The notes below the pieces were generated by a model, which was not told the origin of the DNA, searched no databases, and saw only the letters and a program-made list of their open reading frames with translations. 64,000 bases of DNA, from contig NC_049911.1 in assembly GCF_001411555.2 (NCBI RefSeq), positions 4,526,001-4,590,000 on the forward strand, given 5' to 3'. Below, in pieces: positions 13,690 to 26,659 of the stretch; positions within the stretch are counted from its first letter, which is position 1; each line of letters begins with the position of its first letter. The stretch is from Juglans regia (taxonomy: Eukaryota > Streptophyta > Magnoliopsida > Fagales > Juglandaceae). Position numbers and translations under genes: made by a program.

Positions 13690-13905
13690 AAACCATCACC
13701 ACTTTAGATTATAGAAAACAACAAATATTTAACCCTACCAGCAGGTGACAGAGCCACTCATGAGTACAACAGCAAATTCTACAGCACCACGTGTCTAGCA
13801 TCAACCAAGCAGCACAAACCTGGAAACCAGCAATACAAAGCAGCAAGCAGTACTAGCACCCATGAATTAATTTATATATAGTAGATAAGCAATCCTCAAG
13901 ATGCC
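13690..13905. other. Short host segment between copia and LINE insertions
   Basis: No gene is recognised. It contains the copia target duplication at 13690-13694 and ends with TCCTCAAGATGCC (13893-13905), the left copy of the LINE target duplication. Confidence 0.7.
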
Positions 13906-15890
13906 ATGTAGAACCTTGGAAATTCTGTAACGGCATCCACCACGTCACCTTGTACAATTTCCCAACATTCTCTGAAAAAATCTAAACTAAATCTGTCTGG
14001 TCCTGGACTACTCTTCACGGGAATGCTTAAAAGAGCCTGCCGAACTTCTTCTATTGTTGGGCGCTTTGTAATATTTTTATTTTCTTCATCCATAATCACT
14101 TTGTCAATTATTGGCCCCAAATCCAGTAGTTCCGCCTCACATTTGTAACTAAAAAATTGTTGAAAATAACTAACTGCACCTTCATGGACCGCCTCTAGAG
14201 AGTCAAGTGAAGTTCCATCCATATTACTCATTTTTTTTACTTGATTCTGCTGCCTTCTCTTCAATACCGAATGGAAAAACCGTGTGTTGTTATCTCCTTC
14301 ATGTAGCCATTTGACTTTGGCCTTTTGCGCAAGCATGGTTTCTTCTCTTCTCTTCCATACTTCCAAATTTTTTAGACTAGTAAGTCCTGCTCCACCACTT
14401 CTACATGCTTTTCCTGGAGGAGAGAATCAAGTAATTCAATCCTCTGCTCTAGATCATGGACCATAAGTATCTCAGCAATGTTTGAGGCAGCAAATCTAAG
14501 AACTTTGTCTTAAAAAGCCCTTGATCCAGTCGAGCCCAGCTCCTTGCTGCACCTTCTTGCCCATTGCACCAAGTTAACATTTTCCCTTGGAAATTTATTT
14601 CAAGTAACTAGCACCCAATAATCTAGGTATTAAACTCCTCCATCACTATCAGTGGCCGAAAAGCACCCCCTCTTCTCTCATCGTCCATTCTAATTATATT
14701 GAAATCCCCTAATACCATCCAAGGTAAATTCGATTGCATTTCATCTTCTAGATCCCTCCATAACTGTCTTCAAAGTCCATAAATACATTTAGCATATACA
14801 AATGTGATTAAAAACTCTATACTCCCTTCCAACATCTTTACCGTTATAAACTGATCACTCATGCGTATGATATTCACGTTTACACTTTTGTCCCACAAAA
14901 GCCAGAGCTTCCCAACTTGCATTTGATTAGACCAACCATTCTCCAGCCAAAGGTATTTCTTTATGTCTTCCATGTTACTCTCGGCCACAAAAGTCTCTAC
15001 TAGAGCTACAATCTTGGGTTTAAATTCTTTTACAAGCCTTTTCAACCTTCCCCTTGACTTACCCAAGCCTCTAATGTTCCAATACATAATTGGACCTATC
15101 ATAAATTAAGTTTTAAGGAGCGGGTGATCACCCACTTTGTGCTTCTACAATGACTCCATCCTGCCTTGCCTTCTTTGTTATTGATTCCACTATTTTCCTC
15201 TTCAGACAAATAATCTTTGTTTTTCCCTACTACATTTAATCCACCCTCTTCCTAGTTAGACATTGATTGGTATTCCACCATAGTTTCACCATTTTGTATC
15301 TCTTGTCTCGTTTCATCCACGGGCACATCTTCAATCAATACAACATCTTGCTCTCCTTCAGCCTCTTCTTGTTCATCGTGGTCCCCTTTATGCACATCAA
15401 CAGACCTCTGGTTAAAGCTATCCAATACGATCTCCTGAGTTTCATTTTCGTCCTCTGCCATGTGTTCTTTGTGTACAGGGGAATTCATACTATCCACACA
15501 AAGACCCTGTGTAAATGCCCCTGCTCATTCCCAGACCTTAGTACATTTTCCCTCTTTGCTCTTCCATCATTATCCTTTTCTATCAAATGCCCCTCTTCTT
15601 ACTGTCGCTCCATTTCATTCTCCCTTTCCTCTTGTTCTTTCGCCATTCCAAGTTCGGTGCCATTTGGTTCCCCTTCCTCTGTTTTATTTTCCTCAGTTCT
15701 TTTAACATTTGAGTTTTTCCTAACTTCACGATATTCCCTCCACTTTTTTTGTTTTTTTATTTTCCCATCTTCCCAATTCTTCTCTTCTTTCCTACAAGTC
15801 TGTTTATTGTGGCCCTGCATTTTACAAGCCAAGCAAAACACCGGTATTGTCTCAAACTCCACCTCCTGCTTAAAGCCAGACCCCGGTGCT
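13906..15890 (-). pseudogene. Inverted LINE 5' part: ORF1 end, endonuclease, RT start
   Basis: Read on the minus strand from about 15890. ORF1 has a CCHC knuckle (CLACKMQGHNKQTC) near 15800-15840, followed by a long acidic/basic tail down to 15252. The AP-endonuclease starts at 15102 (MYWNIRGLGKSRGRLKRL) and continues with in-frame breaks to about 14640 (the WMVLGDFNIIR block). The linker and N-terminal RT follow at 13906-14366 (WLHEGDNNTRFFH, SSPGPDRFSLDFF). The reading stops at FYM where the 13-bp duplication begins, and the next RT residues are found on the plus strand near 15911. A piece of roughly 40 codons is missing between them. Stops between blocks make it non-functional. Confidence 0.85.
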
Positions 15891-15892
15891 CC

Positions 15893-18373
15893 TATCCAAA
15901 AGGGTGATATTGTAGCACGGGTTACACATTTATTGCCGAGGGTGATATCACAGGAACAAGGGGCCTTCATTCCCAACAAAAATATTTTTTGAAAGCATTA
16001 GCTTGACTCAATAAATGGCCCTATCAATACATAAAAAGTTGAATGGTGGAAATGTGATGTTGAAAGTGGATATGTCCAAAGCGTATGATCGAGTCAACTG
16101 GAATTTTTTGTTACGCGTTCTTGCATCCTTCGATTTTTCTGAAGAGGTTTGTGAGTTGATCAAGACATGTATCACAACGCTATGGTATTCCATTCTCTTG
16201 AATGGAACTGTTAAAGGTTTTTTTTAAGGGGGAAAGAGGACTTCGACAAGGGGATCCCCTATTGCCATATTTATTTGTATTGATAGAGGAAGTCTTCACC
16301 AGATTACTAAAAAAAAATTATGAAAGTGGGACAATAGGAGGCTTTTCTTAAGCTAGAGGTACGCCTATAGTTTCTCATTTATTATACGCAGATGACATTG
16401 TGATATGCACTAATGGAGCAAAAAGATCTATAAAAGTTTTGATAAAAGTCTTGGAATTGTATGAAAAGTGGTCAGGGCAAAAAGTTAATAAGGAGAAGTC
16501 CGCCATCATATTTTCAAAGCTCATTATGCCAGTTAGAAGAAAAGAAGTCTGGCAAATCACGGGTTTTGGAGAAGGCTTTTTTCCATTTAAATATTTGGGG
16601 GTGAATATAGTAAGCGGTAAACTAATTGTAAGGCATCTGGAGGAACTAATTAACAAGATTCGAGAAAAAGTAAGTGGTTGGAAAATGAGGCTACTATCGG
16701 CAGGAGGTAAACTGATTTTGTTAAACCATGTTTTAACAAGTATGCCAATTTATCTTTTATCGGTCTTACATGTACCTAAGTCGGTTTTCTCTATCATAAA
16801 TCGCATACTTAGCACCTTTTTTTGGGGTGAAATGGATGGATCTCCAAAAAAGAAGTGTGCGTGGCACAAAATATGTAGGCCTGTATCTGAGGGGGGGTTT
16901 AGGGCTACGGGATTTTAAAGAAACAGAAAAATCCCTTCATATGAAGTTTGCCTGGAATGTTCTCAATGATGAATCGCTATGGGCACTTTTTCTGGGGAAA
17001 ATATGAGAAAGAAAATCATATATCCCTTGTTGATAACACAAAAGGAGCACGATTTTGGAGAATGATAATGAAACAAATTCCTTATGTGCTAGACCAGTAC
17101 TGTTGGAAAATGCGCCGGGGGGATGTCTTTTTTTGGCTTAATGTATGGACTGGGGATGGTCCGTTGGCAGACTCTTTAGACATCACCGAGAATCCTGGGC
17201 TAAAGTTATGTGAATGCAAGCTAGAAAATTAGTGGGATGTGCAACTGCTAGAGCGTCTAGTGGGAGAGGAAAAATGGAGGAAATAATCGATGCCTTGGGA
17301 AATCCACAAGAGGGGCGAGACTTGCTTATATGGACCCCTTCCATAGATGGCAAATTCACCGTCCATAATGCTTGGGAGTATCTGCGCATGAAGTACCCGA
17401 AAACTACATGGTCTGCGTGAGTGTCGCATAAATCATTACCAAAACAAATATCAGTCGTGGTGTGGAAAGCATGGAATAATAGCCTTAGTGTGGATGATAG
17501 ATTGAGGAGGATTGGGATCCCAGTGGTGTCAAAGTGTAACTGTTGCCATGGAGGTGGTTATGAGGACATCAATCATGTTCTATATGCTGGTGAATTTGCC
17601 CAACAATTATGAAGGAAATGAGCACAAAATCTGGGAATGCAGTTTCGGGAGAGAATAACTTGGAAGGAAAATATGCTGCTATGGTTTCAGCGGGCCTCAC
17701 AGTTAACTCAAATGGGTATCAATTGGGTGTTCTTCCTTTATTTTTATCATGGAGGTTATGGTTGAGGAGATGCAAAGTGTGAATAGAAGGACAGGCGGAA
17801 TCACTGGAAGAAGTTTGGCAGTCGGTCAAATATTGGATGGCAAGACTGATGAATGAATCTACAAAATTACGGAACCATGCTCGTGGAGACCAATAATTGT
17901 TGCGCAACTTGAATATTGTCAATTTGCCTGTGCAATTGAAGAGGATACAAGTGGTCAGGTGGACGAAGCCAAAACAAGGGAGATACAAACTCAACACGGA
18001 CAAAAGCAGCATGCACAACCCAGGTGCCTCTGGTGCAGGAGGAATTCTTTGTGATGACCAAGGTAACGTGTTTGCCTTTTCTGAAGACCTCGGATATGGC
18101 AGTAACAATGTAGCGGAATTAAGGGCCATCTTGCATGGACTAAAAATGTGTCGAGAACAGAGGATTACTGGAATGGATGTTGAAACCGACTCACTGATGG
18201 TGGTCAAATGGATTACTGGTGCAAAGTGTGAAGTGTGGTACCTTGAAGACTTTTGGGAGGAAATCTTGAAAATTCTCAGAGAAGGGGATTACACTATACA
18301 ACATGTCTTCCAAGAAGGAAATGCCCTTGCCAATTACTTAGCGAGACTTGTGCACGGGAACAAGATCGAGTAT
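15893..18373 (+). pseudogene. LINE 3' part: RT, zinc-binding region and RNase H
   Basis: RT resumes near 15911 with LLPRVISQEQGAFIPNKNIF and continues through KVDMSKAYDRVNW (16056-16100) and GLRQGDPLLPYLF (about 16230-16275) to the catalytic LLYADDIV (about 16380-16400). The thumb region runs to about 16920. A cysteine-rich RT-associated region lies at 17420-17600 (CNCCHGGGYEDINHVLY). RVT_3-type RNase H is at 17941-18370 (KLNTDKSSMHNPGASGAGG, NVAELRAILHG). An in-frame TAA at about 16012, frameshifts near 16220 and 16910, and further stops make it dead. The last RNase H codons run into the CACTA terminus at 18374. Confidence 0.9.
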
Positions 18374-18753
18374 CACTACAAGAAATCAGACATTTTCCAG
18401 CGATTTTTAGATCGCTGCAAAAAAAATCGCCGCAAATAGTTATTTTTTGCGGCGATTATTAATTCACCGCTGAGTTCCAACTTAATTTATAAGACATTTC
18501 GAAGTGGAATTCACGGTTCATTTATTGCGGCGATTTTTTGAACTATTGCGACGACTTTCTTAATCGCCGCATGAGCTTCGCATCTTGGCGGCGAAAGTTT
18601 ATTTTCTGCGGCGATAATAACTCGCCGCAATACAAACCCTAAAATTTAATTCGCCCGCCTTTTGCCATTGTTCATTTCCCTCCATCCGCTCCTCCCTCTC
18701 TCCCCAATCCGTCTTCGTCTCTCGCACGGTGCGCAAAAAATCTACAGGTATTT

Positions 18754-18759
<6 letters not shown>

Positions 18760-18799
<40 letters not shown>
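18760..18799. repeat. (CT)n microsatellite
   Basis: About 40 bases of CT dinucleotide within the outer CACTA, in a pyrimidine-rich stretch resembling a plant gene 5' UTR. Leu/Ser-rich and Arg/Glu-rich frames here are only its translation. Confidence 0.9.
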
Positions 18800-18802
<3 letters not shown>

Positions 18803-19078
18803 CATAGTAGACCCTCTCTCTCCCTCTTCTCTACAGATTTTTCGTGGGTTTGCTACTGTGCATTTGTGTTCATTGTTGGAGTTCTGAGTTGTCGATCGGT
18901 GGTAAGGCCCTTCTCCTTCACTGCTTCTCACGAATACACCCACATTCACTTCAAGTTAATTTTAACTCCCATGAAATTTCTGTGAAATGAATTTTAAACC
19001 GTGCGTGTCCGTGGGTTTTAGGGATTTTTCCTACATTTTGTACGGGGTATCCTTTATCTTGATTTCTTCCCATGTTAA

Positions 19079-19205
19079 ATGGCTAGGTACATACGGAGGG
19101 GAAAACCAGAATTTGGTTTTGTTCTGTTTGAGTCCGAGTCTCTGAAATGGCCCGAGTTTGATGATGTTAATGGAAATGTGCTAACCTACTTTGCACAAGA
19201 CAGGT
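19079..19205 (+). pseudogene. Possible captured exon, gene not recognised
   Basis: The frame reads MARYIRRGKPEFGF, then FESESLKWPEFDDVNG and NVLTYFAQD, and ends at a good donor (CAGACAG|GTACTT). The preceding sequence with a CT-rich leader looks like a plant 5' UTR and intron. The peptide is protein-like and of non-transposon character, so it may be a second host gene piece captured by the outer CACTA. I do not recognise the family. No continuation is found before the inner CACTA at 19656. Confidence 0.35.
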
Positions 19206-19655
19206 ACTTTGTCGTTGTTTAATTAATTAACTTACGGTGCCAAATGCTGGTAATGATTTTGTGGATTCTAACAAGCCCTTAAAATGAATATTGTCAGTAT
19301 ATACAAGCTAAGAATTTGGGTTTTGAGAACTTTTGGTTGAAATTGATTTGAACTTTATAATTCTTTTTGTTATTTGTTTTGCTTGTTGTTTTTTATGCTA
19401 TGTCTACCCATAAATTATGCTTATTACTTTGTTGTGTTGTTCAATGTTTTATTTTTAGCAAGCAGTAAATGAAATATGGTTCCAAGAAGTGGATGTGGAA
19501 CATGGAAAATTGAGTCTTTTACCTGGAATAGGTGAAATAATGAGGATTAGATAAGTGGTAGTTCCAATCGTTTTTCACCTAATAAGTGCATCTGAAAAAT
19601 GGTGCCCCCACCCCCAACCCTCCCCTCTCTCCTTTCCCTTTGGCTGCATGTTTCT

Positions 19656-20120
19656 CACTACAACAGAAAGGGTCTTTTGGGACGAAAATTTTCATCCCAA
19701 AAGACCCCAATTTCGTCCCAAAAAAATTTTTGGAACGAAAAAAATTCGTCCCAAAGTCGTTCCAATATCACTGTGCCAAAAGGTATTTTAATATTGTCAC
19801 AGTTTAAATTCGTCCCAGAAAATAGTTTGAACGGAAAAAATTTTAATTTCGAACAGTAGTGACGTGTTTGAACGATTTCGAAATATGTTCGAACACACAT
19901 GAATTCGTTTGAACGTTACGAATTGTTTTTGTGTTTGAACGTTAAATGGTCAGGTCGAACGGTATATGGGTTCGAACGGTATGGGCTATGTTCGAACACG
20001 ACTGAAATTATTTACGTTCGAACGTTTTGTGATCGTTCGAACATTACGTTTACGTTCGAACGCTATTGTCGTTACATAGAGTTCGAACGTTTTACGTTCG
20101 GTCGAACGATATCTCTTTAA
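19656..20120. repeat. Left subterminal repeat zone of inner CACTA
   Basis: After the terminal CACTACAACA comes an inverted pair (TTTTGGGACGAAAATTTTC / CATCCCAAAAG) and then about ten copies of TTCGAA, mostly within GTTCGAACG, from 19850 to 20110. In characterised CACTA elements such subterminal motifs bind the accessory transposase. That role here is inference. Confidence 0.8.
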
Positions 20121-20301
20121 TTTAAATCAATAATAGAAAACCAAATAGACATTCATACTATTTGAAAAAATACATTAGAAACTGTTTAACACTCACAAAA
20201 GTGTTAAAATAAGCACAAACTAAACAAATAACAGTCGAGACGGGTATTGTTCGTACATAAATATATAATCCCAAAATCCATCAGTTGCTTGAAGGCCTGT
20301 A

Positions 20302-21752
20302 CTATTGCATAAGCTGCTGCATTTGGAGTTGCATCTGTCTTCTGAACTCTTCTTGTTGTTCTTCATGTTGTTTGAGGCGCATCTTCATATCTGCTTGTTT
20401 TGCCAATTGAGCCTCTAACTCATGCTATCTTGCAGTCAATTCTTCGATTATGGAATTCGCATTTTCTAGCGCTATAGAAGTCATAGATGCATTCCCAGAA
20501 GAAGAGGAAGAGGGACCAGGCTTTACACAACGACTCAAACCCCTCAAATATCCTGAACGTTGACCCAGGACTTGTGTAAAAATCTCAATATCACTTGTTG
20601 AGGAATTTTGATCTGACGCAGATTCAGCACGTAGGGCAACTATTTTATCCTAGCCATATATAAGATAAAGAATTAATATCGTCATAAATATTCTAATATA
20701 TTTAATTAAAACAGGTTATAAAACTTACATAATTTTCACGGGCATCAGGATGAGTCCACTCTCCATTACGATTAGTGTGCGATGCAACATATAATTTTTT
20801 CAGATCATAATTAGTATCTAAATCTTGCTACAATAAATGTGTTAAAATAGAAAGTCATTATGATTCATCCAAATAATTAACTATATCCAATAAAAAAAAT
20901 AGCAATACCAATTTCTTAGAAAGGCGATGGAAAGATCTTGAGCCTGCATAATGATTAATCTTCAATTTTGATCTATTTGTTTTGTTTATAGAACTTCGCT
21001 CCTGCAAAGAAATTGTAAATATTATGAAGCGAAATGACAGATAGGACAAGTAAAATAATTAAATTTCATTATACCTGATATGATGGATCCTCAAACATGT
21101 CACAAAGTTTTTCCCACTCAGAAGGTCGGACATCCTGGAAAGGATGTTGGCGTGCATCTTCCTTCTTCTCAAACTTATTATAATGCTCATGACACCTCGC
21201 CTTATATTTGCGGAATGCATTACCCATAAGCTCTTCCACAGTCTTACGCTCCTCTCTCCGACCAAAATTTAATTCGAAATCATCCTTAAAAAAATAGTCA
21301 CAAACACATTATCATTTATAATATTCTAAATTTAAGTAAAATATAGAAATTTATTCTACTAAATCAATGTTTTAAACATTACCAAACGTTGCCAAAGGTG
21401 CGTAAGTTCGTGTAAGAGCACCCACATGTGATGCAAGCCAAGCTGCTGGTTGTCCTTCGCCCCCAGTATGTTCGTCAGGAATGTTAACCTTGATCTTACC
21501 CACCTTCCGATATTTTTCCAACGTCACCCTTCTAGTGGTGCCTCGACCTTGACGAGATTGTACTGTAGATTCTATAAAATATAACATTGTAATCAATTTC
21601 ATTTATATCTCTTTTATAGGACCTTAATTAATAACTTTTATGAGTATTAGATTTTTACCTTGTTCTGTAGAATCAATCTCTAATGGTGAGTCTGAAGGAG
21701 AGCTATGAACAGGTGGAGATGGGTTGCGAACTTCCTTCCTCTTTGACGGCAT
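20302..21752 (-). pseudogene. TNPA-like protein with Transposase_24-type domain
   Basis: Start at 21752 (MPSKRKEVRNPSPPVHSSPS), first exon to a GT donor at about 21657. Later blocks: KYRKVGKIKVNIP and ALTRTYAPL (about 21382-21570), VEELMGNAFRKYKARCHEHY and WEKLCDMFEDPSYQ (about 21076-21286), NRSKLKINHYAGSRSF (about 20900-21000), and a Gln-rich coiled-coil-like tail ending at a TAG at 20302-20304. These match the plant En/Spm-associated Transposase_24 family, thought to bind subterminal repeats. Several joins look like real GT/AG introns, but at least one in-frame stop near 20424 (HE-L region) suggests decay. It sits just downstream of the larger transposase in the same direction. Confidence 0.7.
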
Positions 21753-21822
21753 AATTTCAAACTACTGATACATTCAATAAGTAAAATATTTTTCATCAAG
21801 TGTAATGTTAACACATAATTGG

Positions 21823-24800
21823 TCAATCAGAATCTGTATCAGTTTCATTTGACAATTCACTCTCATCATCTGTAGATATTTCAGATGATTCAACATTTTC
21901 CTCAACTGTCGTATCAACAATTTCAGCCTCAATATATTCTCTATTTAATGGAATCATCTCATACTGGCTCAAATCCACAAACAAATTTAAGGCGGGTTGA
22001 CTCTCTTGGTATGCTTCTTGAGTAGAAGTGTCATCTTCTTCTTCATCTTGTCCTTCCGCCTGAGGGATAACATCATATATATTTCTTAGAGAATATTTTT
22101 GAACTACTCGCCATTGATTTCCTAACTTCGGGTCATCTAAGTAGAATACTTGAGATGCTTGAGAAGCCAAAATAAAAGGATCATCTTCATACCATTTTTT
22201 TGATGTATTAACACTCAATATTCATCATCACGGACTCCAGTACGAGGATTGCTTAAATCCCACCAATCACACTAAAACAGATACACCGCAAGCTCTCCCA
22301 AATATTTCATTCCAATTATATCGACAATAACCCCATAGAAATCAATATTTTCTCCATCATGACTTCCTTCGACTAGGACACCACTGTTTTGGGTTTTCCT
22401 ATAACAATCTCGATCCAGTGTGTGATACCTACTTCCCCGAGAAATACATGCAGAATATCGAGCAGTGCGTCTCGATGGGCCACGTGCCAATGCATACAGT
22501 TCATCAGATATATCATTTGGATTATTCGCATGCAATTGTACAACCTACGTATTGAGTAAAGCATATACTATATCAAAGTTGAAATTAATATTTTTTCATT
22601 TGTTATTGAGTAACGCATATGTAATTTCATTACCCGTTCTTCAAACCATCTCGGGAACTCCTCTTCATGTTTCTGGTTTATATCATTTACTCATAGTTCC
22701 TTGAGCACTTTAATATGATCACTGAAATTGATGATTACCACAAATATTTTATGACAATTTTGTATTTTTTTAAAAGTAATGAGGCAATTTAAATTAAGAA
22801 AAAGTTATAACTTACTTCAAGTAGTTCTCTATCTCAGGGCAATTGTTCAGCACGTACCACTGAGCTTTCTCGAACTCTCCTCCACACAAGTCATAACCAC
22901 GCACTGCACCAATTGGACGAACTTGTTGGGAAAACACAGAAAATATATTCCGTTGTCTTGCTCGGTCAACGTCAAAGTTTCTTTCTGGCCGATCAAACCG
23001 AGTGTCAACTCCGTGGAAATATTTGGAACAGAAGGTATGCCACTCATCGTCAATATATGCTTCTGCAATTGATCATTCTGGACGGGCCTTGTTACCCACT
23101 GTACGTTTCAACTTTCCAAGAAATCGTTCAATGGGATACATCCATCTATATTGAACTGGTCCTGCAAGTCGAGCCTCACGTGGCAAATGAACGGCTAGGT
23201 GAACCATGACATCGAAGAATGACGGTGGATAAATACTTTCTAGCTTACACAATATTATGAAAATTTCTCGTTCCATTCGATCCAAAGCTTCTACATTCAA
23301 CGTCCTAGCACATAAGTCTTTAAAAGATGCACCCAACTCAGTCAAAACCACGCGCACATCTCTGGTCAAGTACCCACGGATACCAATAGGCAAGATACGT
23401 TGTAAGAAAACATGACAATCATGACTTTTTAATCCAGTTATTTTCCAATCATTTGTTTTCACACACCTTGTTAGATTCGAGGCATAACCGTCCGGTAATT
23501 TGATCTTCATTAGCCACTCACAAAATGTAACTCTTTCATTCCTTAACAATGTATACCACCCAATCGACATGTAGACAGACGAACCATTTTCTTGCAACTG
23601 CATTTCCCGTCTTATTCCCAGCCGCTTCAAATCCTTCCTTGAGTTTATTGTATCCTTTGTTTTTCCTTCAATTGACATCGATGTTCCCAATACGGATTTG
23701 CAAATATTTTTTTCAATATGCATAACATCAAGGCTATGTCGCAATGTTAACTTCGACCAGTACGGGAGTTCGAAAAATATACTCTTATTTGTCCAATTCA
23801 ACTCATTCGTAGCTCGTTTTCTCTTTCGTTGTTTTTTACCAAATTCATTACAACCAACATCTATAAATTGTGCAAGTACATCTTCGCCAGACAAATATGG
23901 TGGAGGTTGGCCCCATTCAACAGTTCCATCAAACATTCTAGAATTTCCACGCCATCTATGGTCACCAGGTAAAAATCGACGATGACCCATGAAACATAAT
24001 TTCCTCCCGTACGTAAGCCATTCAGATTTGGTATATTTGTTACAAGTTGGACATGTCATTTTCCCCTTAGTACTCCAACTTGACAAATTCCCATAAGCTG
24101 GAAAATAATTTATTGTCCACAACACCGCAGCATGCATCTTGAACGACTTGCATGTTGACGAATCAAATGTGACAACCCCATTCTCCCACAAATCTTTCAA
24201 TTCTGCAATCAATGGCTGTAAGTGTATGTCTATATCATTTCCCGGTGACCTCGGACCTGGGATGAGCAAACTCATCATGAAATTTGGATCTTTCATACAC
24301 TTCCACGGTGGTAAATTATACGGCAAAAGTACAACTGGCCAAGTACTATGACTAGTACTCATGTTCCAAAAGGATTAAATCCATCTGTTGCCAACCCAAA
24401 TCTTACGTTACGCGGTTCTTCAGCAAACCATGGGTGTTCCTGATCAAATTCCTTCCACACCTGGGAGTCAGCAGGATGTGACAAAATATTATCGTTCCTT
24501 ACTCTATCTGATGAGTGCCATGTCATATCTACAGCCGTTGCACGTGACATAAATAATCGTTGTAATCTAGGTATCAATGGAAAGTGGCGTACGACCTTTT
24601 GCGGAACATTTGCCTTGTCCAATGTCCATCTTGACTCGTGGCATATAGGACACTCGTTCAACTGCTCATTCTCTCGCCAAAATAATATGCAGTCATTCTT
24701 ACATGCATGTATTACGTTGTAATCAAATCCAAGTCCTCGTTTCAACTTTTTTGCTTCATAGAAGTTACGAGGTAAAGTATTGTCTGTCGGCAGTGCCTCT

Positions 24801-25377
24801 TTAAACAGCTCAAGTAACATATTGACTGCCTTAATAGATAATCGACACATTGATTTTATGTGAAGCAATCTTACGGTAAACGACAACTTACTATGTCTTC
24901 TGCATCCTGGATATAGCTCATGCTGTGAATCATTCCATAAGTGTGCAAAAGTGTTATGGCCTCCATCATTTGAGTTTGATGTGTCCGTGTCACCTTCATC
25001 CATAAACATTCCCGCACCGATGTCACCTAACATTTCCTCTATATCCTCATCGTAATCATCTCCAACAATCTCTGGTTGTACATCTTCATCGATCTCTTCT
25101 TCTTCCTATGGAGCCTCAAATGAAGTTGGATATGGTTCACCGTGTAAGACCCAATCAGTATAACCCTTATCAATACCTTTGACAAACAGATGCTCTCTCA
25201 CCAAGTCTATCTTATGAGAATGCAAATTCTGCATAGGCATCTGATACGCCCATCACTATCACATGTACCCAATGCAAACTCCAAGAAGTTCTTAACACCT
25301 TCAGCATATACATTGTAATTCTGACCCAATCGATTGCTAACTCTCATCCAACTCTTATTCATGCCGACTATATTCAT
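21823..25377 (-). pseudogene. TNP2/TNPD-type CACTA transposase (Transposase_21), broken
   Basis: The start at 25377 gives MNIVGMNKSWM, an N-terminal transposase-associated domain with FLEFALGTCDSDG. A frameshift lies near 25250 and an in-frame TAG near 25106. Transposase_21 spans about 25033-23300: FHLPLI-like RHFPLIPRLQRLF, WHSSDRVRNDN, FGLATDGFNPFG, STSHSTWPVVLLPYNLPPW, HSLDVMHIEKNI. The DUF4218-like part is at 23290-23073 (YPPSFFDVMVHLAVHLPREA, MYPIERFLGKLKR). A DUF4216-like part is at 22218-21823 and upstream (KWYEDDPFILASQASQVFYL). A 1-nt frameshift occurs at about 24360 between NPFG and MSTSHS. Its normal role is cutting and joining CACTA ends. This copy could not give a full protein. 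Confidence 0.85.
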
Positions 25378-25929
25378 TACAAACAATATTGTAATGCATC
25401 AGTAAATAACCATGTATCATATACCAATTAATGAGTATGCCACCTTTCACCGGGTAGTTGGTCCTATCCCATTCGGGATTGTAAGATCATAGTCGCCAAC
25501 CTATGATCTATTATCTGTCACGTCCAACAAAATTTCGGCAGCATCTCCCCATAGTTCTCCAAATATGCTCGTTTGGTTGTGTGCACTGACGATTAACACG
25601 TCGTTGCACCATCACCGAAACTGCATATCCAGAGAACAATGGATGAATCTACCAAAATCATAATGTTGGACGACAACAGATATAGTTCTATAGTTTGCGA
25701 GAATGATCTTACAATCCCAAACTGTCCACTCTGGACAATTCAAGAGTTATCAATCAAGCATTCATCCGGATTGATAACTCTCGAACGGGTCTAAGGTTTA
25801 TTTTGATGAACAAACAATACAAAATATGCTAATATATGTCAAACAATAACAACATATTATTTATACAACAATACAACAAAAACATAATTAGTAGGTATTA
25901 TTTCAAGATTTATTCCAGATTTTAATTTA

Positions 25930-26620
25930 AATATTAGTTTTACCTGTTTATAATTAAGTATTTTAATTTAAAGATTTAGTAGTATTTTAATTTGAATATT
26001 AATTTTATTAATTTATAATTAAGTATTTAAGTATTATTAAATCTTAACTATTTATATTTTAATTTAAAGATTTAGTAGTATTTTAATTTGAATATTAATT
26101 TTATTAATTTATCTTAAGTATTTAAGTATTATTAAATCTTAACTATTTCTATTTTAATTTAAAGATTTAGTAGTATTTTAATTTGAATATTAATTTTATT
26201 AATTTATAATTAAGTATTTAAGTATTATTAAATCTTAACTATTTATATTTTAATTTAAAGATTTAGTAGTATTTTAATTTGAATATTAATTTTATTAATT
26301 TATAATTAAGTATTTAAGTATTATTAAATCTTAACTATTTATATTTTAATTTAAAGATTTAGTAGTATTTTAATTTGAATATAAATTTTATTAATTTATA
26401 ATTAAGTATTTAAGTATTATTAAATCTTAACTATTTATATTTTAATTTAAATCTTTAGTAGTATTTTAATTTGAATATAAATTTTATTAATTTATAATTA
26501 AGTATTTAAATATTATTAAATCTTAACTATTTATATTTTAATTTAAAATTTAGTAGTATTTTAATTTGAATATTAATTTTATTAATTTATAATTAAGTAT
26601 TTAAATTTTATAATTATCCC
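25930..26620. repeat. Tandem array, about 7 copies of a 96-bp unit
   Basis: The word TTTAGTAGTATTTTAATTTG recurs at about 25975, 26071, 26166, 26262, 26358, 26454 and 26549, giving steps of 95-96 bp. Units are AT-only and nearly identical, with small changes in units 2, 5 and 6. It is a minisatellite inside the inner CACTA. Confidence 0.9.
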
Positions 26621-26659
26621 AAACTATTTGTATTCTGTATACGTTATTGATGTCATGTC

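Noticed and set aside
15267..15992. Long plus-strand frame of 241 codons rich in Ser, Phe and Leu
   Set aside because: It is the antisense of LINE ORF1 (acidic/basic tail) and only its last part overlaps true RT sequence. Composition is that of a mirror of a Glu/Lys-rich coding region.
18599..18985. Frames with Arg-Glu or Ser-Leu runs
   Set aside because: They translate the (CT)n microsatellite in the outer CACTA.
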